A stretch of 64,000 nucleotides of DNA from Bacillus sp. ISL-45 (GTDB taxonomy: Bacteria; Bacillota; Bacilli; Bacillales; Cytobacillaceae): NCBI RefSeq assembly GCF_018613195.1, contig NZ_JAGGQQ010000004.1, positions 459,375-523,374 of the forward strand, given 5' to 3'. Position 1 is the stretch's first letter, and each line of letters begins with the position of its first letter. Positions 32,874 to 41,795 of the stretch are shown here, in pieces. The translations under genes and the position numbers were made by a program. Below the pieces are notes generated by a model that did no database searches, was not told where the DNA came from, and saw only the letters and a list, made by a program, of their open reading frames with translations.

Positions 32874-35800
32874 TTATCTTCTTCTTCTATAATCTTGATT
32901 TGAATCTTCTTCTTCTTTAACGAGTTGAAGGAGCTCTTCTAACATACCGGCCATTTCTTCTTTAGTGTATTTTCCCCTTTGGAAGGTGGCCGGCCTCTCT
33001 TCCGTTCCCGATTCATAATCTGATTCAGTATGTTCTTTCAGCAGATAGGCAGGGACGAGGTGCCCATCCGGGGTAGCATACATTTTATTTCTTCTCCGAT
33101 AATCCTTGTCAAAGAAACTATAGACTACCGGAATGACAAACAGGGTTAGGAAGGTACTGCTGATCAAGCCGCCAATGACGGTGATTCCCATTGGCTGATT
33201 GATTTCAGTCCCTTCTCCGACGCCGAGCGCAAGCGGGAGAAGCCCAAGAATCGTCGTCAGCGCCGTCATCAGGATAGGACGTGCCCTATCTTTTACCGAC
33301 AGGACAATGGCTTCGTGCGGTATCAAACCACGTTCTTTCTTCTGATTGATATAGTCGACGATTACAATTGCATTATTAACCACGATACCTGCAAGCACAA
33401 TGATTCCGATAACCACCGTCAAGCTCACTGGTGTTCTCGTTGCCGTCAGCGCCAGTGCGACACCAATGACCATCAGCGGAACCGTGAACATGATGACAAA
33501 TGGATACTTCAATGACTCGAACTGGGCAGCCATAACGAGATAGATCAGGATTATAGCCAGAACGAAAGCCAGTACAAGATCATCTATTGATGATTCGAGC
33601 AGTTCTCTGTCCCCGCTGAATACGACTTCTGTTTCTTCTGGTAAATCAAGCTCGTCTATCTTCTCATCCACCTTCTTGGATATATCACCAAGATTCGTTG
33701 AGGATTTGTATTTCATCGTGAATTCAACTGCACCCTGTTGATTGATCCGCTGAACTTTTACAGGACCGCTGCCAGTTTCAATATTTGCAACCTGGCCGAG
33801 AGTGACATAGTTACCATCTGGCTTCTTGATCAACAACTGTTTCAGCTGATCGATATTCCTGGTTACTTCACTATCATACTCTACATACACACCAAGAATT
33901 TCACCATCTTCTCCAGGCATTTGTGTCGCCATATCCCCCCGGGTTACGTTATTGACAATCATGGCAATTTGCGCTGGTGCGAGTCCCTGTGCCAGTGCCT
34001 TTTCCCTATCCACAGTAATCTGGATTTCCTCGACTGTGTCATTCTGGCTTGTAGTGAGCTCATTGACATCATCAAGTTCTCTCAAGGAATCATAAATTCG
34101 TTCGACTGACTCATTCAGTCGTTCTTTACTGGAATCGCGAACATTGAAGGTCAGGGTATTTGGAGCGGACCCGGAAGTGGACTGCATATTAAAACTCAGT
34201 TCAGCACTGCTGTTTGCATTCTCCGCAGCCTGTTCCAGCCCTTTTTTAACATCATCGACAAACTGGAAGGTACTGATTTCCCGATCTTCAAGCTCATCCA
34301 TCTTTACATACAGCTCACCGACATTTGCATTAGTAGTACCTCTGAATGAAGCCTCTTGAGTCGTGCCTGCCAAACTCACATATACATCGACATCTTCTTC
34401 ATCCTTCAATTTATCTTCAAGTGCAGCCATGACTTTTTGAGTTTCGGAAAGAGCCGCTCCATTTTCAAGATTCACCCTTATGCTGAAGAACCCTTCATCC
34501 GTAGGAGGAATAAACTGGGTACCAACAGTTGTCACCCCATAACCGCCTCCGGCAAGCATCAGTAAAGTTACCAAAATGACGATGAATCGATGGCGAAGCG
34601 CCCATCTGATCGACTTTTCCAACCCTCTCATTGAGCCTGAACGCTGTCTTCTCGCTTCAAGATTTTTCTTGGGAGCCTTCAACAGCCTGCTTGCCAGCAT
34701 TGGCACAACAGTCAACGCAACCACCAACGATGCAAACAAGCTGAATGAAATCGTCAATGCGAACTCAGTGAACAGTTCTCCGATGATGCCTGAAATGAAT
34801 ACAACTGGCAAAAATACTGCTACAGTCGTCAAAGTTGATGCAGTAATGGCAGCTCCTACTTCCTTAGCTCCATCCCTTGCCGCTGTTTTAGGATCCTTGC
34901 CCATTGAAAGATGGCGGTATATATTCTCGATGACGACGATGGCATTATCAACGAGCATCCCTATTCCAAGTGCAAGCCCTCCAAGCGTCATGATATTCAA
35001 AGTAAAATCTGCAAAGAACATCAATACGAAGGTGAAGATAACGGAATACGGAATAGCAATGCCGATGATAAGCGGACTCTTCACATTTCTAAGGAAGAAA
35101 AACAGGACAGCCATCGCAAGCAATCCCCCGACTATCAGGGAATTGGAAATATTGCCGATCGCCATTTTAATATAATCACCCTGGTCAAAGAGTACCTCCG
35201 ACTCTATCCCGGAGTATTTATCCCTTTCAAGCAAGGTCTCCAACTCTTTTAGAAAAGCTTCAGAAACTTCTGCAGTATTGGCATCGGATTGCTGCAGGAC
35301 ACTCAGCAGGACGGATGGAGACTGGTTCGTCCTTGTGATTGTATTATCATCCTGTTTCTTCAGTTCAACTTTTCCGACATCCTCCAATTTGATCTTTTGC
35401 TTTGTTACGGGATTATTAAATACTGTCAGGTTCTTTAATGTATCTAAAGAATCCAGGTTACTGATGATTCTTGTCGTCAGTTCTTTGCCGTCTGTCAAAA
35501 TCGTATCACCAGGCATTGATACATCGTTAGCCCTGATCAGGTCCACAATATCAGACTGGCTTAGTTTATAGTTTCTAAGTTTATCCTGGTCGAGCTCCAC
35601 CCTTACTTCACGTACTGAGGTACCGGATAAATTGACGCTTGCGACTCCGTCTACCTTGGTTAGCTCCAGTTCTAGCTCTTCCGCCAGCTCCCTCAGCGCA
35701 GTTTCATCCTGGTCAGAGCTTAAAGATAGCTGGATGACTGGAAATTGAGACGGATCGAACTTCATGAATCTCGGTTTATTGGCGTCGTCAGGGATAGGGG

Positions 35801-36143
35801 TCATGTCCAGCCTTTGGATCACCTCATCCTGGATATCATCAATATTGGTTGTCCAGGAAAACTGCATCAGGATCAGGTTGGCGCCCTCTTGTGACGTCGA
35901 CGTCATTGTCTTGATTCCCGGCAGCGTAGCCAAATTCGCTTCAAGTGGCTTCGTCACCTTTTCAACGACTTCCTCTGGACTTGCTCCCTGGTAATTGGTG
36001 ACAACTACCCCAACAGGAGGATTTATATCTGGAAGCAGTTTCAAAGGAATCCTCATCAATGAAACAACCCCTAGGATCAGGACCAGGAACATGGTCACTA
36101 ATGTAAAAACAGGCCTTCTGATCGAAAAATTGCTGATTTTCAT
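32874..36143 (-). CDS. swrC: RND efflux transporter, SwrC (YerP) type
   Basis: 1089-residue inner-membrane pump of the RND superfamily (HAE1/AcrB fold), the single-component Gram-positive type represented by SwrC of B. subtilis. Two repeats of one plus five membrane helices flank large extracellular domains. TM4 keeps the proton-relay Asp pair in 'GMLVDNAIVVIENIY'. SwrC exports surfactin and other amphiphiles. ATG 36143 (MKISNFSIRRPVF) follows AAAGGAG; the frame extends 27 bp further but without a site. No membrane-fusion or outer-membrane partner is adjacent. Confidence 0.9.
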   Translation of the reverse strand: MKISNFSIRRPVFTLVTMFLVLILGVVSLMRIPLKLLPDINPPVGVVVTNYQGASPEEVVEKVTKPLEANLATLPGIKTMTSTSQEGANLILMQFSWTTNIDDIQDEVIQRLDMTPIPDDANKPRFMKFDPSQFPVIQLSLSSDQDETALRELAEELELELTKVDGVASVNLSGTSVREVRVELDQDKLRNYKLSQSDIVDLIRANDVSMPGDTILTDGKELTTRIISNLDSLDTLKNLTVFNNPVTKQKIKLEDVGKVELKKQDDNTITRTNQSPSVLLSVLQQSDANTAEVSEAFLKELETLLERDKYSGIESEVLFDQGDYIKMAIGNISNSLIVGGLLAMAVLFFFLRNVKSPLIIGIAIPYSVIFTFVLMFFADFTLNIMTLGGLALGIGMLVDNAIVVIENIYRHLSMGKDPKTAARDGAKEVGAAITASTLTTVAVFLPVVFISGIIGELFTEFALTISFSLFASLVVALTVVPMLASRLLKAPKKNLEARRQRSGSMRGLEKSIRWALRHRFIVILVTLLMLAGGGYGVTTVGTQFIPPTDEGFFSIRVNLENGAALSETQKVMAALEDKLKDEEDVDVYVSLAGTTQEASFRGTTNANVGELYVKMDELEDREISTFQFVDDVKKGLEQAAENANSSAELSFNMQSTSGSAPNTLTFNVRDSSKERLNESVERIYDSLRELDDVNELTTSQNDTVEEIQITVDREKALAQGLAPAQIAMIVNNVTRGDMATQMPGEDGEILGVYVEYDSEVTRNIDQLKQLLIKKPDGNYVTLGQVANIETGSGPVKVQRINQQGAVEFTMKYKSSTNLGDISKKVDEKIDELDLPEETEVVFSGDRELLESSIDDLVLAFVLAIILIYLVMAAQFESLKYPFVIMFTVPLMVIGVALALTATRTPVSLTVVIGIIVLAGIVVNNAIVIVDYINQKKERGLIPHEAIVLSVKDRARPILMTALTTILGLLPLALGVGEGTEINQPMGITVIGGLISSTFLTLFVIPVVYSFFDKDYRRRNKMYATPDGHLVPAYLLKEHTESDYESGTEERPATFQRGKYTKEEMAGMLEELLQLVKEEEDSNQDYRRRR

Positions 36144-36176
36144 AAGAAAACTCCTTTCGCCGAAAAACACGGTGAC

Positions 36177-36190
36177 TGACCGGACGGTTA
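36177..36190. promoter_or_regulatory. Palindromic candidate operator upstream of swrC
   Basis: TGACCGGACGGTTA has perfect ACCG-GA-CGGT arms, a form common for TetR-family operators. It lies about 35 bp before the swrC start codon. In B. subtilis swrC is next to the TetR-type gene yerO; no such gene is in this window. Confidence 0.4.
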
Positions 36191-36375
36191 TTATTCTACC
36201 AACCTAAATATAGTGAAGCACACAGGATAATTCAACTATCCTGCTGCAATTTAAAAGGACATTTTTTAACCCTTGCATCCCGTAAGCATACCTTTCATTT
36301 TATATGAAACAAATGATAATTGAAACTTTTAGGCGTTTCAACTTCCATTCGTATTAGTCACGGGATACTGCGCCC

Positions 36376-36565
36376 GAACTTAGAGTTTTTTTAGACTACG
36401 GGCACATAATCGACGTCTATGTGACCCGTTTCCTCCGTTTATCCAGGTTTCGGTCACATATTTGAGTTTTATCTTCCCAAATCTTACATTCTCCCGAATT
36501 ACGGGCACATATTTGAGTTTTATGTTTCCCAAATCTTCCGTTCACCCGAGTTTCGGGCACATAGT
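36376..36565. repeat. Tandem repeat of about 51-53 bp, four units
   Basis: The word CACATA recurs at about 36404, 36455, 36506 and 36559. It is followed by ATTTGAGTTTTAT...CCCAAATCTT and preceded by CCCGA-n-TCGGG or CCCGAA-n-ACGGG, which can form a small hairpin in each unit. The sequence does not match the array at 54058 but has the same period. The 63-codon frame here is an artefact of the repeat. Confidence 0.75.
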
Positions 36566-36594
36566 AAGTATTAGTAAATAAAAAAAGCGGCAGC

Positions 36595-37992
36595 CTATGC
36601 CACCGCATTTTTCCTTGATTTTGATAAGGTTATTCCAGTAAATCCTGCTGCCAGTGTCAATACCGGTGACAGCAGACAAAAGAACGCAAATGGCACATAA
36701 TCCATCGTGCTGACTCCAAGGACGCTGCTAAGGAAAACGCCGCACACACTCCAGGGAACAAGTGGATTGAGTACTGTCCCGGCATCTTCAAGGACACGCG
36801 AAAGATTTTTTGGATGCAAGCCGGCTTTTTCAAAATGGCCTGCAAATGTATTGCCTGTTATAAGGATCGATAGATATTGCTCACCAATCAAAAAGTTGAT
36901 CCCGATTGCAGATAAAGCTGTTGATCCTACAAGGACAGGTACCTTTTCCAGACTGCCCTCAAGCCCTCGCAATAGAGCAGGAAGAACACCAAGCTTGAAC
37001 AGCAATCCGCCCATGCTTAAAGCAAGAAGGACAAGCGATACTGAAAAGAACATACTTTCAAGGCCTCCGCGAGTCAGTAAGGAATCCAGCTGCTTGTTTC
37101 CGCTCTCAGATACATAGCCGGAATATAAAATTCCCGGGAGTGTTCCCCATTCCTTTTGCGGGACAACCATCATGCTAATTATCATCGCTGACAGCGTTCC
37201 TGCTCCTAGTGTCAAAATGGAAGATACTTTTTTCACTGCAAGTGTCGCAATGATCGCCAGAGGAATAAGGGAGTACCAGTGTACTAGATTCATCCCCTTA
37301 AGAGTGTTCTGCAAGCTCCCAAGTTTTGTAAAGTCGGCAGAACTCAGTTCGGGCGACAAGACGGCAAACATAACAAGTGAAATAAAGAATGCAGGTACCG
37401 TTGTCCAGGACATATTTTTAATATGCTCAAATAGGTCTACTTTTACAGTAGAAGACGCCAGGACTGTTGTATCAGAGAGCGGTGACATTTTATCGCCAAG
37501 GAACGCGCCTGAAACTACCGCCCCGGCCGTGATTGCCAATGAGAATCCAAGCGTTTCACTGACCGCCATGAACGCAACACCGATTACAGCGGAGGTTGTC
37601 AGTGAACTGCCTATGCTTAATCCAACAACAGATGTAACAATAAAGACTATCGCATAAAACCACTTTCCAGTTACTAAATCAAACGCGAAAAAAATCAGGG
37701 TAGGAATGGTCCCGGCAGCAATCCAGCTGCTGACCAGCATTCCAATAAAGAAAAAAATCAGTACCGCACCAAGGCCTGCCTTGGCACCTTCAACCATACT
37801 TTGTTCAAGATCAGCCATCTTGATTTTTTTCAACAACCCATAAATGATCAATGACCCGATCCCGATGAGGACCGGAATGTGTGGCATTAGTTCAAGTTTT
37901 ATCATGCCATAACCGATTCCCGTCAAAAGCAATAATATAACTGCTGCAGCTTCAGAAGTTTTCAACGTGATTGATTGACTTTGGTTTAACAT
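36595..37992 (-). CDS. nhaC: NhaC-family transporter, probable tyrosine-responsive
   Basis: 465-residue membrane protein of the NhaC Na+/H+ antiporter family with about eleven to twelve helices ('SAVIGVAFMAVSETLGFSLAITAGAVVSGAF', 'SPLSDTTVLASS'). ATG 37992 has GGGGGAATC upstream. A T-box leader precedes the gene, which is unusual for a cation antiporter. T-box-controlled NhaC homologues (YheL type) have been predicted to be tyrosine transporters, as I recall, and the specifier here reads as UAC (Tyr). So amino-acid/Na+ exchange is likely. Confidence 0.85.
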   Translation of the reverse strand: MLNQSQSITLKTSEAAAVILLLLTGIGYGMIKLELMPHIPVLIGIGSLIIYGLLKKIKMADLEQSMVEGAKAGLGAVLIFFFIGMLVSSWIAAGTIPTLIFFAFDLVTGKWFYAIVFIVTSVVGLSIGSSLTTSAVIGVAFMAVSETLGFSLAITAGAVVSGAFLGDKMSPLSDTTVLASSTVKVDLFEHIKNMSWTTVPAFFISLVMFAVLSPELSSADFTKLGSLQNTLKGMNLVHWYSLIPLAIIATLAVKKVSSILTLGAGTLSAMIISMMVVPQKEWGTLPGILYSGYVSESGNKQLDSLLTRGGLESMFFSVSLVLLALSMGGLLFKLGVLPALLRGLEGSLEKVPVLVGSTALSAIGINFLIGEQYLSILITGNTFAGHFEKAGLHPKNLSRVLEDAGTVLNPLVPWSVCGVFLSSVLGVSTMDYVPFAFFCLLSPVLTLAAGFTGITLSKSRKNAVA

Positions 37993-38021
37993 GATGATTC
38001 CCCCAATTAGTAGTAAAATAC

Positions 38022-38217
38022 AAAAAAGCTCCTGTGCGTCTAGGGACGAAGGAGCTCCGCGGTACCACCCTAATTGGCAAATATTAATATCTGCCCACTT
38101 CATTAACAGTGCCTTCCTGTGACAGTTGTATTTCAAATCATCCATTGCCTGAATTTTCAGCAACCATCCAGTTTCTTTTTGCTGCTCATGGGGATTCTAC
38201 TAGTTTCTGCCGGCACC
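38022..38217 (-). ncRNA. T-box riboswitch upstream of nhaC (specifier probably Tyr, UAC)
   Basis: The minus strand has the T-box AGGGTGGTACCGCG (38071-38058) and the terminator GGAGCTCC...GGAGCTTTTTT (38057-38022). Stem I is closed by GTGCC (38215-38211) with GGCAC (38113-38109). Inside, AGTAG on the 5' side faces GAAATACAA on the 3' side, making UAC (38130-38128) the best specifier codon. GGCAGATATTAATATTTGCC forms stem III. Uncharged tRNA-Tyr should allow read-through. Confidence 0.9.
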
Positions 38218-38239
38218 TATTATTCAACTTTTACACTTA

Positions 38240-38263
38240 AACGCTTTTATGCATAAAAGCGTT
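38240..38263. repeat. Perfect 24-bp palindrome at the start of the T-box transcript
   Basis: AACGCTTTTATG followed directly by its reverse complement. It lies at about +7 to +30 of the predicted transcript, upstream of stem I, and would form a strong 5' hairpin or bind a dimeric protein. Confidence 0.6.
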
Positions 38264-38276
38264 ATAGAATAATATT

Positions 38277-38305
38277 AATATAGTATCTGTGCTGAAAAAT
38301 GTCAA
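38277..38305 (-). promoter_or_regulatory. SigA promoter of the T-box-nhaC transcript
   Basis: Minus-strand TTGACA (38305-38300), 17-bp spacer, TATATT (38282-38277); start predicted near 38270. Confidence 0.8.
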
Positions 38306-38407
38306 TAGAAAATACTTTTTAAATTGAAATTGTTATGTCTTGGCTTTCTAAAAGCACCTTAAGTATCATCTGATGAAAATCTTTCGGAAAACCAGGTCCC
38401 TATAAAA

Positions 38408-38433
38408 GAGCCGGCATTCATCAATGCCGGCTC
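38408..38433 (-). terminator. Terminator of prfC
   Basis: GAGCCGGCATT / AATGCCGGCTC perfect stem followed on the minus strand by TTTTATA. Confidence 0.85.
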
Positions 38434-38439
38434 AACTTA

Positions 38440-40017
38440 TTATGATGCATCCATCGGATTATAAAGTTTTACTTCTGGATTCTTGTCCTGGAACCATCTT
38501 AAGGCAAATTCATTCTCGAATAAGAATACTTTTTTGCCATAACGGTCAGTGACAAGCAGACTTCTGGAACTGGACAGGTTTTCGTTTACATCGTCGCCTT
38601 CGATCCAGCGGGCAATCTTGGAACCCTGTCTTTCCATCAGGACCTCTACATTATATTCATTGCGCATCCTTGCCTCGAAAACTTCGAATTGGAGCTGACC
38701 GACAGCCCCAAGAAGATATTCTTCCGTCTTCAATGTCTTGAATAGCTGGATGGCTCCCTCCTGGACAAGCTGCTGGATTCCTTTATGGAAGTGCTTCTGT
38801 TTCATTACGTTCTTTGCAGATACCCTGACGAAAAGTTCAGGGGTGAATTGTGGAAGCTTTTCATACAGGTAGCCTTCCTTGCCAGAAACAATTGTATCGC
38901 CAATCTGGTATGTGCCCGGGTCGTAAAGCCCGATGATGTCACCTGCTACAGCTTCTTCTACTGTACTCCGATCATCAGCCATGAACTGAGTTGATTGAGC
39001 AAGTTTCATCGCTTTTCCTGTACGGCTAAGCTGAACGGTCATGCCTCTCTCAAATTTGCCTGAGCAGATGCGGAGGAAGGCAATTCGGTCACGGTGAGCC
39101 GGGTTCATGTTTGCCTGGATTTTAAAGATAAAACCAGAAAACTCCTCTGATTGCGGATCAATTTCTCCTGCTGTCGAATTCCTCGGCTGTGGTTCAGGGG
39201 CAAATTGCAGATAGGAATCAAGGAATGTCTGTACACCAAAAGTCGTCAAGGCGCTTCCAAAAAATACAGGTGTCAATGTACCATCGGTAATCCGTTCTTT
39301 TGAAAATTCATTTCCCGCTTCATCCAACAGCATGATTTCTTCTAAAGTCTGGTCGTATAATGACGATTCCTTCAAAGAATGCTCGCCGTCGATTTCTCCT
39401 TCTTCGTTCAATGGCACAAAGCGTTTGTCCTCATCTACACGGAACTGCTCAATCCGATTATTGAAACGGTCATAGATTCCAAGGAACTCCTTGCCCATGC
39501 CGATCGGCCAGTTCATCGGATATGACTCAATTCCAAGCACCTCTTCAAGTTCTGCTAAAAGCTCCAGTGGGGCTTTCCCCTGGCGGTCTAGCTTGTTGAT
39601 GAATGTGAAAATCGGAATCCCTCTCATGCGGCAAACCTTGAAAAGCTTTAGAGTCTGGTCCTCGATACCCTTTGCTGAGTCTATGATCATCACGGCACTG
39701 TCGACCGCAGTTAACGTTCTATACGTGTCCTCAGAGAAATCCTGGTGGCCTGGTGTGTCAAGAATGTTCACCTTGAAGCCATCATAATCGAATTGCATAA
39801 CACTTGAGGTAACGGAGATTCCACGCTGCTTCTCGATTTCCATCCAGTCACTCGTCGCAAATTTTCCTGTCTTCTTCGCTTTTACCGTACCAGCATCACG
39901 GATTGCGCCCCCGAACAGCAACAACTTTTCCGTAAGGGTCGTTTTCCCGGCATCCGGGTGGGAAATAATCGCAAATGTTCTTCGCGATTGTACTTCATCT
40001 TTTAATTTTTTCATCAT
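38440..40017 (-). CDS. prfC: Peptide chain release factor 3
   Basis: 525-residue translational GTPase that recycles RF1/RF2 from the ribosome after release. G motifs are complete: '[15 protein letters not shown]' (about 19), '[11 protein letters not shown]' (about 90), '[10 protein letters not shown]' (about 145). Length equals the family norm. B. subtilis 168 lacks prfC as far as I recall, so its presence varies within the group. AAAGGAAAT precedes the double ATG start. A full copy of the dispersed repeat lies 40 bp upstream. Confidence 0.95.
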   Translation of the reverse strand: MMKKLKDEVQSRRTFAIISHPDAGKTTLTEKLLLFGGAIRDAGTVKAKKTGKFATSDWMEIEKQRGISVTSSVMQFDYDGFKVNILDTPGHQDFSEDTYRTLTAVDSAVMIIDSAKGIEDQTLKLFKVCRMRGIPIFTFINKLDRQGKAPLELLAELEEVLGIESYPMNWPIGMGKEFLGIYDRFNNRIEQFRVDEDKRFVPLNEEGEIDGEHSLKESSLYDQTLEEIMLLDEAGNEFSKERITDGTLTPVFFGSALTTFGVQTFLDSYLQFAPEPQPRNSTAGEIDPQSEEFSGFIFKIQANMNPAHRDRIAFLRICSGKFERGMTVQLSRTGKAMKLAQSTQFMADDRSTVEEAVAGDIIGLYDPGTYQIGDTIVSGKEGYLYEKLPQFTPELFVRVSAKNVMKQKHFHKGIQQLVQEGAIQLFKTLKTEEYLLGAVGQLQFEVFEARMRNEYNVEVLMERQGSKIARWIEGDDVNENLSSSRSLLVTDRYGKKVFLFENEFALRWFQDKNPEVKLYNPMDAS

Positions 40018-40056
40018 TACATATTTCCTTTCTCTTTAAAGGCAAAATTCCTCATA

Positions 40057-40228
40057 GAAAAGCGCAAGCGCCTTGGTCAGCCCCGACAAGCGATGCCCGC
40101 CTAAAACGCCACATCGTGTGGCAGGCGGGTTTGCACGTCCTGTGCTTATAGGGCCGACCAGTGAAGTCGCTCTTTGACTTCATTGGGCGGACCGAAACGT
40201 CTCGAGGGGCTAGGCGCTGGAGCTGGAC
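40057..40228. repeat. Dispersed repeat, copy 2 (full length, inverted relative to copy 1)
   Basis: Starts AAAAGCGCAAGCGCCTTGG, then TCAGCCCCGACAAGCG, and ends GGGGCTAGGCGCTGGAGCTGG. Interior inverted repeats (GCCCGCCTAAAACGCC / GGCAGGCGGGT; GAAGTCGC / GACTTC) can fold into a branched structure. It lies in the promoter-side gap between prfC and the 289-aa hydrolase. No coding signal. Confidence 0.85.
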
Positions 40229-40362
40229 AATTCTCGAAGTGAAACTTTTAATCCTATTATTTAATCTTATCTTTCTGGCGGTAAGTTTGCAATCCTGCAA
40301 TGCATATCTAAGCTTTTAAAAATTTTCCTTTAAGGATTATAATGAACCTCAGGAGGTGCAGC

Positions 40363-41232
40363 ATGGATTCAATTACGCATACACTTTTCGGTTTAGCCTT
40401 ATACGGCGCCGTTGATAAAAAACATATGGAAAAATCTCAAAAGCGTGCTTATTTACTCACCGCAGTCGGCGCAAGCCAGATCCCGGACATCGATGTCATC
40501 TCACAACTCTGGGATAATGAAGGACTTTACCAGATGTGGCACCGAGGCATCACCCATTCAATTTTCCTGACGCCATTATGGGCTGCTCTATTTATTTTAC
40601 TATCATTCCTTCTCTTTAGAGTAAAAGATGCAAAACTATTTTTCCTTGGCTGGCTTGCGGTCATCATCCATAACACGAGTGATTTATTCAATGCCTGGGG
40701 AACTGGCTATCTCGAGCCATTTTCCAATATTAGAATCACATTTGGGACAATCCCCATCATTGATTTCGTCTTCTGGCTGATCCTCGGAACAGCATTTATT
40801 GCGTCAAAGTTCAATAAGGTAAAAAGTCCATCCTATTTTAAACTTGCATGGGTGTTCATTGCTCTGCATATCATTGTCCAGAGTGTCCAAGGCTGGTTAC
40901 TCTACAATCAATATGAGGACAATTATGATCAAATCGCTCTTTCAGCAGGCTTCATTCCATGGACATTTACGGTAATCGCCAAAAATGAAGGTGAAGTTAA
41001 TATTTATCAGGATAATCTTTTCACAGAAAGAAAGCTTCAATATGAGCTTACTTCTGCTGAAAACGCTGATCTCAATGCTTTATTCGCTGAGAAACCTGAG
41101 GCCAAGACGCTTACTGAATGGTCCCCATTTGTTGTGATTGTCGACGATGGAGATAGATTAGGAGTGTACGATCCACGCTTTTACCGAAACGGACAATCCT
41201 TCCTGTTTGAATATATTGAAAAAACCCAATAA
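40363..41232 (+). CDS. Membrane-bound metal-dependent hydrolase (YdjM/DUF457 family)
   Basis: 289-residue protein. The N-terminus 'MDSITHTLFGLALYG' and 'GASQIPDIDVISQLW', 'WHRGITHSIFLTPLWA', and 'HNTSDLFNAWGTGYL' contain the conserved His and Asp residues of the LexA-binding/YdjM metal-dependent hydrolase family. About four membrane helices lie in the first 180 residues; the remainder is soluble. AGGAGGTGCAGC precedes ATG 40363, and TATAAT is at about 40337. Substrate unknown. Confidence 0.85.
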   Translation: MDSITHTLFGLALYGAVDKKHMEKSQKRAYLLTAVGASQIPDIDVISQLWDNEGLYQMWHRGITHSIFLTPLWAALFILLSFLLFRVKDAKLFFLGWLAVIIHNTSDLFNAWGTGYLEPFSNIRITFGTIPIIDFVFWLILGTAFIASKFNKVKSPSYFKLAWVFIALHIIVQSVQGWLLYNQYEDNYDQIALSAGFIPWTFTVIAKNEGEVNIYQDNLFTERKLQYELTSAENADLNALFAEKPEAKTLTEWSPFVVIVDDGDRLGVYDPRFYRNGQSFLFEYIEKTQ

Positions 41233-41238
41233 AAAAAG

Positions 41239-41281
41239 AAAAGCGCAAGCGCCTCGTTCAGCCCCGACAAGCGCTGGACAA
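41239..41281. repeat. Dispersed repeat, copy 3 (collapsed)
   Basis: AAAAGCGCAAGCGCC-TCG-TTCAGCCCCGACAAGCGCTGGACA. It keeps the outer end of copy 2 and jumps straight to the GCTGGACA found at its other end; about 130 bp of interior is missing. Confidence 0.8.
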
Positions 41282-41301
41282 TTGGTTTATGACCATACAG
41301 C

Positions 41302-41338
41302 AAAAAGAGCAGCCAGTAGTTTATCTGGCTGCTCTTTC
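41302..41338. terminator. Terminator between the 289-aa hydrolase and the 70-aa gene
   Basis: AGAGCAGCCAG / CTGGCTGCTCT stem flanked by A-run and T-run. Confidence 0.85.
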
Positions 41339-41347
41339 TATATACAT

Positions 41348-41560
41348 TTACAATTTCGTTGATATATCATCCATCATTTCATCTATAGTAACAGTAACTT
41401 CACTCGTTTTCCTCGCCACAGCAATGGTGAATTCCAATAACTCTTTATATTTTTCTACCGGAATCACTGAATTCGTCTTCTCGTATTCATTCACTTTAAG
41501 ACCGAGATTTTGCAGGATCATGATTGCCTCTTCTACAGATCCTCTTTCAACATCAAACAT
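41348..41560 (-). CDS. Hypothetical 70-aa protein
   Basis: Small soluble protein beginning MFDVERGSVEEAIMILQNLGLKV, predicted mostly helical and acidic. AGGGGGAATC precedes the ATG. It has its own terminator and no operon partner. I do not recognise the family. The 235 bp upstream up to the AlaX gene are AT-rich and hold nothing I can name. Confidence 0.65.
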   Translation of the reverse strand: MFDVERGSVEEAIMILQNLGLKVNEYEKTNSVIPVEKYKELLEFTIAVARKTSEVTVTIDEMMDDISTKL

Positions 41561-41795
41561 TCTGATTCCCCCTATTTCTCTGGTTGAATTCCATTATGAG
41601 GGAGTTAAACCTATTTTTAAATGGTAAAAATTTCATTTATAACCAATCGAACTATAAAAAATAGGTTATTAGTCGGCGTTTTTCCTAATTCATCTATTAA
41701 AACAATAAATAAATAGATTTTTCGGGTGAAATCACCACTTTAGAACTAAATCTTTTTCCCTTGAATATGTCTATATATTCCATCTTTCATTCAAA

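Noticed and set aside
34576-35175. 199-codon frame antisense to swrC
   Set aside because: Shadow of the strong swrC coding frame; no ribosome binding site.
36417-36608. 63-codon open frame
   Set aside because: Lies across the ~52-bp tandem array; repeated residues mirror the DNA repeat.
40052-40300. 82-codon open frame
   Set aside because: Translated dispersed repeat copy 2; no start signals.
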